Notes: generated by a model from the letters alone, not told the origin. A stretch of 17,249 nucleotides of DNA from Candidatus Competibacteraceae bacterium (GCA_012032855.1 JAAUQA010000011.1:1-17249); one strand, 5' to 3'. Positions 1-8,598 are shown, counted from the stretch's first letter. Made by a program: numbers and translations.

Positions 1-450
1 GCGCCGAAGCTGTTGAACAAGCAGGCATCCTGACCACCGTCCTGGATACAGCCGTCCCATAGGCCATTGCCATTGGTGTCCAAGAACCAGGTGCCGTCGC
101 GGTAGACGCCCACCGCGTCCATACCGTCACCGTTCCAATCGCCGGCCACGGGCAAATCGTTAGGCGCACCGAAGCTGTTAAACAGGCAGGCATCCTGACC
201 ACCATCCTGGGCGCAACCATCCCATTGGTCGTTGCCGTTGAAGTCCAAGAACCAGGACCCTTTGCGGTAAACGCCGACTTTAGCGGTATTGTTACCATTC
301 CAGTCGCCAGCCACCGGCAGATCACCAGGGCACCGAAGCTGTTTGAACAGGCAGGCATCCTGACCACCGTCCTGGATACATCCGTCCCATAAGCCATTGC
401 CATTGAAGTCCAAGAACCAGGTGCCGTTGCGGAACACGCCTACCTGGCCG
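1..450 (-). repeat. Tandem 165-bp coding repeats of the surface protein
   Basis: The plus-strand phrase GCRCCGAAGCTGTT recurs at 1, 166 and 330, giving a 164-165 bp period. The copies are very similar at DNA level (for example GGCATCCTGACCACC is kept in all three), which points to recent duplication or gene conversion within the coding sequence. Each unit encodes about 55 residues. The copy at 330 lacks one base near 329-331 and has one extra T in 342-344 compared with the copy at 166. Confidence 0.9.
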
Positions 451-1106
451 TCAGTGACAGGTTCTGGAATAATGGGGCCGTCGTCTAAAGGATCGGAGAT
501 GTTGATGTAACCGGTTTTAGTTTCGGTGTCTGAGCCGTGAGGGCCTTTTACCGTTAAGGAGACAGAGTAATTACCGGGGTTTTGGTAGGTATGACTAGTG
601 GTTTGACCATTCCCTATGGAGCCATCTCCAAAATTCCATTCCCAGCTGATGCCGTCACCAGTTATTCCGGTTGAGGAGTCGGCAAAATGGACTACTAGAG
701 GCGCTTCTCCGTTCCTCGGGCTGGCAGTAAAGTCAGTGTCAAGAACAACAGGTGCAGCTATAGTTTTGCTGACTTCGTTGGAATAATTGCTCTCTATGGT
801 CCCAGATGTGTCGTAGGCAGTGACCGCGAAGAAATAGGTTTGACCTTCTTGTAAGTTCGATACGGTGTAACTGGTCTGCAAGCCGATATTGATGTTGGAG
901 GTGTAGTTTCGACTACTCTTACCCAAATAAAGCCGGTAACCTCCCAGATTAGACTCGTTATTCGCGTCCCAGGCCAGAGTTGCTTGGCCACCAAAAACGG
1001 GGCTGATGGTGATGCATAAACAGAAAACAAGCACAGCTAACTTTGTTAGCCAACTAGAAGGCCGTGTGAAGGTATGGCTGTGGTTTGTAAATGTAATAGT
1101 GTGCAT
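1..1106 (-). CDS. Secreted PKD/fibronectin-III protein with tandem 55-residue repeats (3' end beyond window)
   Basis: Open from an ATG at 1106 through the left edge (368 codons, no stop). Residues 1-39 are a long signal peptide: basic N-region, then a hydrophobic run ending ISPVFG. Residues about 41-120 read as a fibronectin-III-like domain (ATLAWDAN, GYRLYLG, TYFFAVTAYD, SNYSNEVS). Residues about 123-205 are a PKD domain (FTASPRNGEAPLVVHFAD, WEWNFGDG, HTYQNPGNYSVSLTV). From about residue 219 come tandem units of the type VGVYRDGTWFLDxNGNG, WDGC, QDACLF, PVAGDWNGD. Two full units and part of a third are present, each with two conserved cysteines. The architecture suggests an extracellular or cell-surface protein with a beta-rich repeat stalk or propeller; its ligand is unknown. 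The ORF-like frames inside it on other registers are spurious. Unit 1 carries a compensated double indel (plus-strand 329-344). Confidence 0.85.
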   Translation of the reverse strand, partial: MHTITFTNHSHTFTRPSSWLTKLAVLVFCLCITISPVFGGQATLAWDANNESNLGGYRLYLGKSSRNYTSNINIGLQTSYTVSNLQEGQTYFFAVTAYDTSGTIESNYSNEVSKTIAAPVVLDTDFTASPRNGEAPLVVHFADSSTGITGDGISWEWNFGDGSIGNGQTTSHTYQNPGNYSVSLTVKGPHGSDTETKTGYINISDPLDDGPIIPEPVTDGQVGVFRNGTWFLDFNGNGLWDGCIQDGGQDACLFKQLRCPGDLPVAGDWNGNNTAKVGVYRKGSWFLDFNGNDQWDGCAQDGGQDACLFNSFGAPNDLPVAGDWNGDGMDAVGVYRDGTWFLDTNGNGLWDGCIQDGGQDACLFNSFG

Positions 1107-1161
1107 CACGATACCCTGATGTCACCTCACTCTCCAGTTCAGTGCTATGCAGATAGTCAGT

Positions 1162-1190
1162 TTGTCTCACCCGGCAACTAAAATGATAAT
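1162..1190 (+). promoter_or_regulatory. Candidate sigma70 promoter for the peroxiredoxin-like gene
   Basis: TTGTCT at 1162-1167 and GATAAT at 1185-1190 are separated by 17 bp, a good match to the sigma70 consensus and spacing. Transcription would begin near 1197, leaving a leader of about 150 nt before the ATG at 1349. This is inferred from sequence only. Confidence 0.4.
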
Positions 1191-1205
1191 ACTTTAGCGA
1201 AAGGC

Positions 1206-1222
1206 AACCATTCCGAATGGTT
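1206..1222. promoter_or_regulatory. Perfect dyad AACCATT-CCG-AATGGTT (candidate operator)
   Basis: Seven-base arms are perfectly complementary across a 3-base centre, about 10 bp downstream of the expected transcription start of the candidate promoter at 1162-1190. It could be a repressor site or a small leader hairpin. There is no T-run after it, so it is not an intrinsic terminator. Confidence 0.4.
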
Positions 1223-1249
1223 ATTTACAGTTTAGCTGAATACAGGAGC

Positions 1250-1264
1250 GAACCTGATAGGTTC
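1250..1264. promoter_or_regulatory. Second dyad GAACCT-GAT-AGGTTC in the leader
   Basis: Six-base perfect arms with a 3-base centre, 28 bp after the dyad at 1206-1222 and about 85 bp before the peroxiredoxin start. The arm size and 3-base centre resemble the first dyad, but the arm sequences differ. It may be a leader hairpin or operator; low certainty. Confidence 0.25.
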
Positions 1265-1348
1265 CTTACTCTGAAAATATTTAATTGTCAACAACCATTG
1301 AAAACAAACGTTAGCCGACTTCATCCCATCCAGCAAAGGAGAACGTGA

Positions 1349-1876
1349 ATGAGCCTCATTCCCCGTCAACCGGTGCCTGAACTGACTGTACCCACGGTAC
1401 AGGGTGGTGAGTGGACACTCGCTGATCAACAACCGACGCACTTCACCCTGGTGGTCTTTTACCGAGGTTTGCATTGCCCCATCTGTAAACCTTACTTACG
1501 TGATCTAGATCGTCGACTGCCGGAATTTCAAACGCGAGGGGTTGAAGCCATCGCCATCAGCAGCGATGTGGAAGAACGCGCCCGTCGTGCACAACAGGAG
1601 TGGGGATTGAATGGACTAACTGTCGGTTACGATCTGAATATAGATACGGCCAGGGAATGGGGCCTTTACATCTCCACTAGTCGTGGCATGACCTCAATAG
1701 GTATTGAAGAACCGGCGCTGTTCAACGAACCGGGTTTGTTTCTGGTGCGACCGGATGGCACTTTATACGCAGCGGCGGTGCAAACCATGCCTTTCGCCCG
1801 GCCCGCGTTTAGCGAGGTATTGTCTGCGGTGGATTTCGTGATCGCAAAGGATTATCCGGCCCGAGGAGAAGCCTGA
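1349..1876 (+). CDS. Peroxiredoxin-like (AhpC/TSA) family protein
   Basis: This is a 175-residue protein with a thioredoxin-like fold signature. Residues 36-50 contain VVFYRGLHCPICKPYL, with Cys43 and Cys46 forming a CxxC at the position of the peroxidatic cysteine in the AhpC/TSA family. It continues with VEAIAISSDVEERA and ends FLVRPDGTLYAAAVQTMPFARP, the typical beta-sheet core of the PRX-like subgroup. There is no signal peptide, so it is probably cytoplasmic. It would reduce peroxides or act as a thiol-disulfide oxidoreductase; the exact substrate is not visible. AAAGGAG at 1335-1341, 7 bp before the ATG, sets the start. It is a single-gene unit: its left neighbour is divergent and the RND pump is convergent with a 56-bp gap. 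Confidence 0.85.
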   Translation: MSLIPRQPVPELTVPTVQGGEWTLADQQPTHFTLVVFYRGLHCPICKPYLRDLDRRLPEFQTRGVEAIAISSDVEERARRAQQEWGLNGLTVGYDLNIDTAREWGLYISTSRGMTSIGIEEPALFNEPGLFLVRPDGTLYAAAVQTMPFARPAFSEVLSAVDFVIAKDYPARGEA

Positions 1877-1932
1877 GATTTCATTTCGCTTGACGCCGAT
1901 GGTTTGATCGCCGTCGGCGGAGTTTCCGGGCG

Positions 1933-4900
1933 TTATGCTGAGGGAGCTCCAGCTCCACCGGGCGACTCGTGGACCGATACATCGACCCAGTGATCGACGA
2001 CTTCTTTGCTTTTCAGAAACACCGAGAGTAAGGGCGGGATAATCGCTAACGTCAACAGGGCGGACAGTGACAAGCCGCCCACCACTACAGACCCCAGTCC
2101 CCGATAAAGTTCTGAACCCGCGCCGGGAAACAACACCAGCGGCAACATCCCGAACACCGAAGTCAAGGTCGACATGAAAATCGGGCGAATGCGATTACGG
2201 GTTGCTTCTTGGATGGCGGTCACTACATCCATTTTGCCATCCCGCAAGTTGTACAGCGTCTGATGCACTAGCAGGATGGCGTTGTTGACCACAATGCCGA
2301 TCAGAATCACGAAACCCAACAGGGTCAGCATGTCCAGCGGCTGGAAGGTGAATACGTTAAGCAAAGCCAGTCCTAATACCGCGCCGGCGGTCGCCAAAGG
2401 CACTGAAAATAGGATGATCAGCGGATATAAAAAGCTCTCGAACAACACCGCCATCACCAGATAAACGATGACGATAGCAACCAGCAATTGCCACACCATC
2501 GCATTCCAGGTCTCGGTCAACTGATCGGCAGTACCGGATAGCGACAAACTCACCTGATTCGGCAATCCTTCTGCTTTCAAGGACACCATGACCTGCTCCT
2601 GAATGATGTCCATAGCGCTCTCCAACGCGATACCGGGAGCTGGTCTGATTTCCAGGGTTACGGTACGCACCCGTTCCCGGTGACGAATCTCGGTAGGCCC
2701 TGCGGTAATTTCGATGTCTGCCAAGGAACGGGCCGGCACGATAGTGCCATCCGGGGTCACCACGGGTAAATACGAAATCCCTTGGGTTTCCAGTATGTGC
2801 TGTTCCGGTCCCATCAACATGAGATCAATCCGTTTGCCGTCCACGGTGATTTCCGCTACTCGCAGACCGTCGTTGAAGGCATCTACCGTCAAACCCAACT
2901 CCCGTGCGGTAACGCCGCTGTCAGCGAGGCGTAGGCGATCCGGCACCACCCGCACTTCCGGCGCACCCAGTTCTAAACCGGGTTGAGGGCGTAATTGATG
3001 GCCTTCATTTCTAGGCAACACCTGTCCGACCTTGCCGGCAGCACGCTGCGCGACTTGCAAAACCTCTTCCAAATCAGGGCCGGAAATATCCAAGTTGACC
3101 GAGCGTCCTCCGCCGATACCCCGTCCGAATATCGACGGCTGGGTGATGAAACCGAAGGTGCCGGGTTCCTTGAAAACCGGCTGTTGCAGAACCGGAATCA
3201 ATGCACCGGCCCGAGTCGGCTCGATTGATGAAGCACCGAGAAACGTGCGACTACGGGTAGCGACAAAGAAAAAATGCTTGATCTTGGGTGGTTCTCCTGG
3301 TGCCGACTCTGGACCAGTCTCGCTGGCCCAGAACGGGCGCACTTCAGCTTCCAGATCTTCGGCGATGGCCGTAGTGGTATCCAGGTTATAGCCTGGGGGC
3401 GGCAACACGATACCGAACACCAAATTGCGATTGCCCTCGGGTAAATATTCCAACTTGGGTAACAGTGCCCAGGTGGTCACCACCGCCAGCGCAGAAACTA
3501 GAGCCACGACTCCGATCGCCAGTACTCGGTTACGCGCCACCAGCTCGGTAAACCCGACCACGGCTACCGTTACCCCGTGAGCCAGGGAGTCAATGATTGG
3601 TAAGCGGCGCTGGCTGTGGTCCTGCGCCACCGGTCCACGCAATAGACGCTTGGACAAAGCCGGAATCACCGTGACTGACACGATCAGCGACAGGGTCACG
3701 GCGACGGAAATAGCGACGGCAATATCGCGGAACAGCTGTCCGACTTCCAATTGCAGCACCAGCAGCGGAATAAACACCATCACCGTGGTCAGTGCCGACA
3801 CCAGAATGGCCCCCCAGACCTGACTAGCGCCTTCGTAAGCGGCCTTTACCACAGGTACGCCTTGTTGACGCAGGCGGTAGATGTTCTCCAGCACGACGAT
3901 GGCGGCATCCACCACCATGCCCACCGCAAACGCGATACCCGCCAAGGAAATGACGTTGATTGAACGGCCCATCGCGGCCATAGCGACAAACGCGCCGATT
4001 ACCGACACCGGAATTGCCAACGATACGATGAGCGTGGCACCCAAAGAGCGGAGGAATAGCAGCAAAATAATGGCTGCCAGCACCCCGCCGACATAGATAT
4101 TCTGCTGCACCAGGGCGATAGCGGAGTCGATATACACGGTTTCGTCATAGACCTGTTCGAGCGTCAGCTGCTGTTCCGGCAGCACGGTCCGGTTCAATTC
4201 AGCGACCGCCTCGCGTAAGCCCTGCATCGTCTCAATCACATTCGCACCGGTTTCGCGTACCGCATTGACCGCCAGCGATGGTCTGCCCAATTGCCGGATA
4301 CGCGCGCCGGGCTCTTTGTAGCCGAAACTCACTTCGGCCAAATCGCCTACTGTGACCCGCGCCGCTCGCCCGGAGACCGGATCACGGGTGCTCAATAGCA
4401 GTACGTTGCGAACTTCTTCGGGCGTGGTCAGTTCACCTTCGGTACGTACCACATAACGGCGTTTGCCTTCATCCACGTTGCGGCGGACAGAGAGACGTTG
4501 GCGGCCCGCAAGGTTTCCGTGATAGCCCCAACCGTCAAGCCGGATTTGGCCATTCGCGTCGGGTCATAATCACCCGCAGTTCCCGTTCGCTACCGCCGAA
4601 CACATTGACCCGCCCCACGCCTGGAACCCGTTCCAGCCGCTCTCGAATCGCGTCTTCGGCAAAATCGCCGAAGGTATGAATCGGTCGCTCGTTGCCCGGC
4701 AACCGTTGCAGAATAAACCAAGCAATGGGGCTGTCTTCGGAACCGGCCGTGTCCAAGGTCGGTTCATCGGCTTCTTCCGGATAACCGCTGACTCGATCCA
4801 GCCGATTGGCGACTAATAGCAAGGCGCGGTCCATGTTCTGGCCGACCCGGAATTCCAAGGTGACCTCGCCCTGACCGTTCTGCGCGGAGCTGGTGATTTC

Positions 4901-5134
4901 TTCCAGTCCTTCCAAGCCCTTGAGCGCTTCCTCCTGGCGGTTGATGATTTCCCGCTCGATCTCGACAGGCGCCGCGCCAAACCAGGAGGTGTTGACGGTA
5001 ATCACCGGCTTGCGCACATCGGGGGCTAATTGCACCGGAATGGTTTGCAAGGCCAGAAAGCCGAACATCAGCACCATCAACACCGCTGAGATGACAGCGA
5101 TGGGCCGTTCGATGGCCAGACGAATCAGGTTCAT
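1933..5134 (-). CDS. RND-family efflux pump, inner-membrane subunit (two frameshifts)
   Basis: A hydrophobe/amphiphile-type RND transporter, about 1067 residues once two single-base deletions are restored. The N-terminal part (5134 down to about 4565) has the first membrane segment and porter domain up to ERELRVIM. The next register carries TRMAKSGLTVGAITETLRAA and so on to SLSA. The rest (from 4476) continues VDEGKRRYVVRTEGEL and runs intact to the C-terminus. Breaks lie at about 4564/4565 and 4480-4482, each explained by one missing G on the coding strand. TM4 keeps one Asp near residue 410 (GMVVDAAIVVLEN), where AcrB has Asp-Asp. The later GIVVNNAILLV motif has Asn where AcrB has Lys940. 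It would export drugs or other amphiphiles using the proton gradient with the adaptor encoded 3 bp upstream. No TolC-like gene is adjacent. Confidence 0.92.
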
Positions 5135-5137
5135 GGG

Positions 5138-6299
5138 TTAGCTCTTGCGCTCAATGGGATCTGTATCCGGTTGATCGGGATAACTGACTTTCTGACCCGG
5201 TCGCAACCGTTCATTGCCCCGTATGACCACCACATCGCCTGGTTCCAGCCCTTCCAATACTTGGAAGCGGTTGCCTACCGCCTCGCCCAGCTGCACTGTG
5301 CGCGAATTGGCGGCGCCATCCTGAACCACAAACACAATAGCTTCTCCGCCCTGGCGCAACACCGCATCTTTATGAACCGACACCACGTTATCTGCTGCGG
5401 CTACCGGCAATAGCAGCGTGACGGGTTGGTTAGCAGCCAACGGCAGGATAGCGCTGAACTGTGGGGTGAACCGCACCGGCCTTGTCCGCGAGGCCGGATT
5501 CTCATCCGGAATGATCGCACGCACTTGGGCTTGATGAAGGCTCCCGTCCTCCAATCTCACTTCAATGTTGTTGCCGGGTGCTATGCCGAGCAAGCGTCTG
5601 GCCGGTACGTCAGCCTCAATCTCCAAGTTGCGTTCATTGATTAAGGTCACCACCGGGTCGCCGCGTTGTACCCAGGCGCCTTCGTTGACATTGCGCAGAG
5701 TGACTGTCCCGGCGAACGGAGCTTTTACGGTGCCATAGCCCGACTTGCGCTCTGAACAGAGCTACATTGACTCGACCACGGGCGATGCGCGCTTCCATTT
5801 CTTGCCGACTGCCGCGCGCTACGCCGACTTCTTGTGCTTGAGTGTCGTATTGGGATTGGTTAAAGGCGGCGGTACCCCGCAGTTTCGCCTGTCGCTCCAA
5901 TTGCAATAGCGCTAATTTTTCTCTGGCGAATTCTGTGGCGCGTTGCGCTTCGAATTCGTTCAACTCCGCTTCTTGCAACAGCGCCAGGGCTTCCAGACGA
6001 TCCAGATCCAACACGGCCAGAGGATCACCTTTTTCTACACGGTCACCAACCCGCACCAGAAACTCAACGACCAAACCCTCAGTACGGGCGGAGACTTCGC
6101 CGCTTTGCGGGGCCACCAGCCGACCGATAACCGGTACGGTTTGCGACAGTGGTTCCTGCCGTACCGTATCCACGCCAACCGGTGTGGTAGGTATTTGAGC
6201 CAATGTCGATGCGTTGCCAGATAAGCCGATAATGAGCCAAAGCAGAAAGGTGCGGCACCTCACAACCCATCCCGCTATTGTGTTCGAACGAACGTGCAT
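5138..6299 (-). CDS. RND efflux periplasmic adaptor (membrane fusion protein), frameshifted
   Basis: An HlyD/AcrA-type adaptor of about 386-387 residues. It begins at an ATG at 6299 with an N-terminal hydrophobic signal (CRTFLLWLIIGLSGNASTLAQ). A lipoyl half-motif follows (SARTEGLVVEFLVRVGDRVEKGDPL), then an alpha-helical hairpin rich in Glu, Gln, Ala and Leu. The second lipoyl half (YGTVKAPFAGTVTLRNVNEGAWVQRGDPVVTL) and the beta-barrel (ATG-less second frame, ending ERKS) lie in another register. The break is near 5747, just after VNVALFRA; it needs one extra base or two missing ones, and I cannot exclude a slightly larger loss there. The stop lies 3 bp before the pump ATG, so the two genes are translated from one transcript. 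It bridges the pump to an outer-membrane channel encoded elsewhere. Confidence 0.88.
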
Positions 6300-6358
6300 A
6301 AAGAGTCCAGGTATAACGTGCCGTTAGATGCGCTTCTGCCTGCGGATGCTCGGTTGAA

Positions 6359-7216
6359 TCAGTTTTCCGTGACTTGCACGGTTACCTGCATTGCGGGTGA
6401 TTGGGGCTCCGTGGCAAGGAAAGCCCCTGATACCGGCGGAATAGCCTCCGGATGGCGGTGCACGGCCACCGCGATATGATCATGCCCGGTTACTTGGCCG
6501 CTGGTGGAATCGAACCCCTTCCAACCGGCTCCAGGCAGATAAACTTCCGACCAAGCATGGGTTGAACCATCGCCCTGCACCGTAGCCGGCGAATACAGAT
6601 AACCGCTGACGAAACGCGCCGCTAATCCCAGATAGCGACACGCTTCAATGAACAAGGTGGCATAGTCTCGACAGGAACCACCTTGCTTGGTTAACGTCTC
6701 TGCAGGCGTTTGGACCCCGGGTTCTTCGCGCATCCGATAATTGAACTCTTGCGCGATGGCGTTATTGAGTTGATCCAACAGCACATAGGTTTCCATGACT
6801 TGTCCGGGTTGCCAAAAACGCGCCAGCCATTCTTGTAGTGCCGGCTGATCCTTGACAAACAGGGGCAGGACATACGGTCCTAGATCAATGCGCTCCTGGG
6901 GGTCATATTGAAAAGGAAAGTTGACTGCATAATCCATGACTAAAAAATCCAGCGGCTGATCTTCATAATGCTTCAATATAATTCCACTGGAAACCGATAA
7001 CCGGTCCGTCGGTTCAAGAAAATCAACCGTACCTACGGAATTACCGTAGACATCCCGTTGCCATTTGATTTTATTGGATGGAGCAATCTCCAGTTCAGAG
7101 GATTCGATGCGAATATCATGCCCCTCGCGCGGCCTCAGCAAAAGCTTGTGGGGCTGCAGGGTGACGATTTCGTTGTATTGATAGGTCGTGCTGTGAACTA
7201 TTTTCAGGTGGCGCAT
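6359..7216 (-). CDS. Bacterial transglutaminase-like (cysteine protease fold) protein
   Basis: A 285-residue protein. Residues 1-90 form the bacterial transglutaminase N-terminal beta domain (MRHLKIVHSTTYQYNE, HKLLLRPR). Residues about 140-240 form the papain-like transglutaminase core. The triad is visible: Cys182 in GGSCRDYA, His220 in STHAWSEVYLP and Asp236 in KGFDSTSG. There is no signal peptide, and the size is typical of this widespread family. Family members are thought to be peptidases or amidases; the substrate is unknown, and this class is often encoded near peptide-modification genes, which are not present here. The start codon follows a strong hairpin (7228-7267) and has no obvious Shine-Dalgarno sequence. 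The upstream frame is open back to a TAA with no other start. Confidence 0.85.
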   Translation of the reverse strand: MRHLKIVHSTTYQYNEIVTLQPHKLLLRPREGHDIRIESSELEIAPSNKIKWQRDVYGNSVGTVDFLEPTDRLSVSSGIILKHYEDQPLDFLVMDYAVNFPFQYDPQERIDLGPYVLPLFVKDQPALQEWLARFWQPGQVMETYVLLDQLNNAIAQEFNYRMREEPGVQTPAETLTKQGGSCRDYATLFIEACRYLGLAARFVSGYLYSPATVQGDGSTHAWSEVYLPGAGWKGFDSTSGQVTGHDHIAVAVHRHPEAIPPVSGAFLATEPQSPAMQVTVQVTEN

Positions 7217-7227
7217 TGCGGCAACCG

Positions 7228-7267
7228 AGGGCTTAGAGTACGAGTAGAGATCATACTCTAAAGCCCT
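7228..7267. other. Long bulged inverted repeat between yceI-like and transglutaminase genes
   Basis: AGGGCTTAGAGTA (7228-7240) pairs with TACTCTAAAGCCCT (7254-7267), a 13-bp stem with a single bulged A and a 13-nt loop. It lies downstream of the YceI stop (7302, minus) and only 11 nt before the transglutaminase ATG. No U-run follows on either strand, so a factor-independent terminator is not well supported. It may act as a transcript-stabilising or attenuating hairpin. Confidence 0.5.
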
Positions 7268-7301
7268 ACTTTAATCCTGTATTGAACACTGAAGACTCAA
7301 G

Positions 7302-7883
7302 TTACTGCCGAATGCCTTCTACCGAGAGAATCATTTCGACTTCGGTCGAGGCGGGACCCAAATCATAATTGATGCCGAAATCGGCAAGCTTCAGCATTGT
7401 AGTGCCGAAAAAACCGCGCCGATAGCCGCCCCACGGGTCCGGGCCATGACCGATATGCTCGACGTCGATAGTCACCGGACGGGTGACGCCGTTCAAGGTC
7501 AAATCGCCTGTCAGTTCGGCTTTATTGTTCCCACTCTCGGCAAACCCGGTAGACACGAAACGGGCCTCGGGATGCTCATCGACATTCAGGAAATCACTGT
7601 TACGCAAATGCTTGTCGCGCTCGGCATGATTGGAATCGACACTGGCGGTTTTGATGATCACCTCGACTTTCGCTGTTTCCGGATTGCTCTCGTCATAACT
7701 GAAATTACCGGAAAAGTCATTAAAGCGCCCATATAGCCAGCTATAACCGAGATGTTTGATCTTGAATTGAATAAAGGCGTGAGACCCTTTGGTGTCGATC
7801 AGAAAATCTTCCGCTGTTGCTGAGCCGGGCAGCAGCATTGTCAGGCTCAAAGACAAAACGAGAGCGACAGTGAATCGATGCAT
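7302..7883 (-). CDS. YceI family periplasmic lipid-binding protein
   Basis: A 193-residue protein. It starts with a clear Sec signal peptide (basic MHR, hydrophobic VALVLSLSLTMLL, cleavage after SATA). The mature part matches the YceI lipocalin-like beta-barrel: FLIDTKGSHAFIQFKIKHLGYSWLYGRF, ASVDSNHAERDKHLRNSDFLNV, PEARFVST, AELTGDLTLNGVTRPV and a C-terminal FGINYDLG. The family binds isoprenoid-type lipids such as polyprenyl quinones. The start at 7883 is fixed by AGGAG about 9 bp upstream; a longer open frame reaching 8438 is only the antisense-register shadow of the cytochrome gene. It follows the cytochrome b561 gene by 26 bp, a common pairing that suggests a quinone-linked redox role. 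Confidence 0.93.
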   Translation of the reverse strand: MHRFTVALVLSLSLTMLLPGSATAEDFLIDTKGSHAFIQFKIKHLGYSWLYGRFNDFSGNFSYDESNPETAKVEVIIKTASVDSNHAERDKHLRNSDFLNVDEHPEARFVSTGFAESGNNKAELTGDLTLNGVTRPVTIDVEHIGHGPDPWGGYRRGFFGTTMLKLADFGINYDLGPASTEVEMILSVEGIRQ

Positions 7884-7909
7884 AACATATTTCTCCTTTG
7901 AATTGGAAT

Positions 7910-8476
7910 TTAAGGGTCGGAAGGAACACGACCCAGCATACGGAGCAATGTGTGGTCGCGGTCCAGAGAATGATGTTTCAAGGCGGCCAGTGCGTGAAGC
8001 GCCGCTAACGAGATCAGCGTCACGGCCAACCACCAGTGAATATCGCCGGCAATGTCTTCCTGTTGTTCTATCGAGGTGATGCTGGCCGGCACGGAGAACA
8101 GCCCGAACACCTCGACCGGTTTGCCATCGGCTGTGGAAATCAGATAGCCGGTCATCATGACCGCAATGAGTAGCCCGTAAAGTGCGACATGGGCGATACC
8201 GGCAAGCCGCTGTTCTAACTGCGAATGTTGTGGCAAGGGAAGCGGGCGCGGATTCAGCAAGCGCCAAGCGAGACGCAGCAGCACGGTCAGAAACAGCAGT
8301 ATGCCGATGCTTTTGTGAATATCCGGGCCGCGCCGATACCAGGGATCGTAATAGGTCAGGTCGACCATCCATAACCCTAAAGTGAATAGACCAAGAACCA
8401 CGAGCGTCACAACCCAGTGGAACAGAACCGCTACCCATCCATATGTTTGTTCGTTGTTTCGCCAGTGCATGTTCAT
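7910..8476 (-). CDS. Cytochrome b561 family di-heme membrane protein
   Basis: A 188-residue, four-helix membrane protein of the bacterial cytochrome b561 (CybB) type. Helices lie around residues 15-38, 55-73, 93-113 and 147-168. Likely heme ligands are His20 (LFHWVV), His54 (GPDIHKSIGI), His147 (GDIHWWLAV) and His161 (AALHALAAL), the usual four-histidine pattern. It would move electrons between quinol and a periplasmic acceptor. The start could be the ATG at 8476 (MNMHW) or the one at 8470 (MHW); neither has a strong Shine-Dalgarno sequence. It is the first gene of a two-gene unit with the YceI protein, and is divergent from the hydrolase gene at 8599. Confidence 0.92.
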   Translation of the reverse strand: MNMHWRNNEQTYGWVAVLFHWVVTLVVLGLFTLGLWMVDLTYYDPWYRRGPDIHKSIGILLFLTVLLRLAWRLLNPRPLPLPQHSQLEQRLAGIAHVALYGLLIAVMMTGYLISTADGKPVEVFGLFSVPASITSIEQQEDIAGDIHWWLAVTLISLAALHALAALKHHSLDRDHTLLRMLGRVPSDP

Positions 8477-8598
8477 TCGTTATGCGCAGATGTCCGTCGG
8501 GTAGACCGTCTGCAGATTTATGAGTTCACCGGCCAAATGATCCTGTGCCACGCTGTGTTATGCTTTGCAGCCATCATATAAACGGCAGGGCAACAGTG

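Noticed and set aside
1..450. CRISPR array
   Set aside because: The repeats are 165 bp, code for protein in one frame and have no spacers.
794..1030. Minus-strand frame of 78 codons in the surface-protein region
   Set aside because: It is an off-register reading of the fibronectin-III-like segment, while the real frame stays open from 1106 to the left edge with clear domains.
1894..1919. Terminator between the peroxiredoxin and RND genes
   Set aside because: Only CGCCGA/TCGGCG with a 14-nt loop and no T-run; too weak to call.
7302..8438. A 378-codon open frame covering the YceI gene and more
   Set aside because: Its first part runs in the wrong register through the cytochrome b561 gene (low-complexity, no domain); the YceI protein begins at the ATG at 7883 with its own ribosome site and signal peptide.
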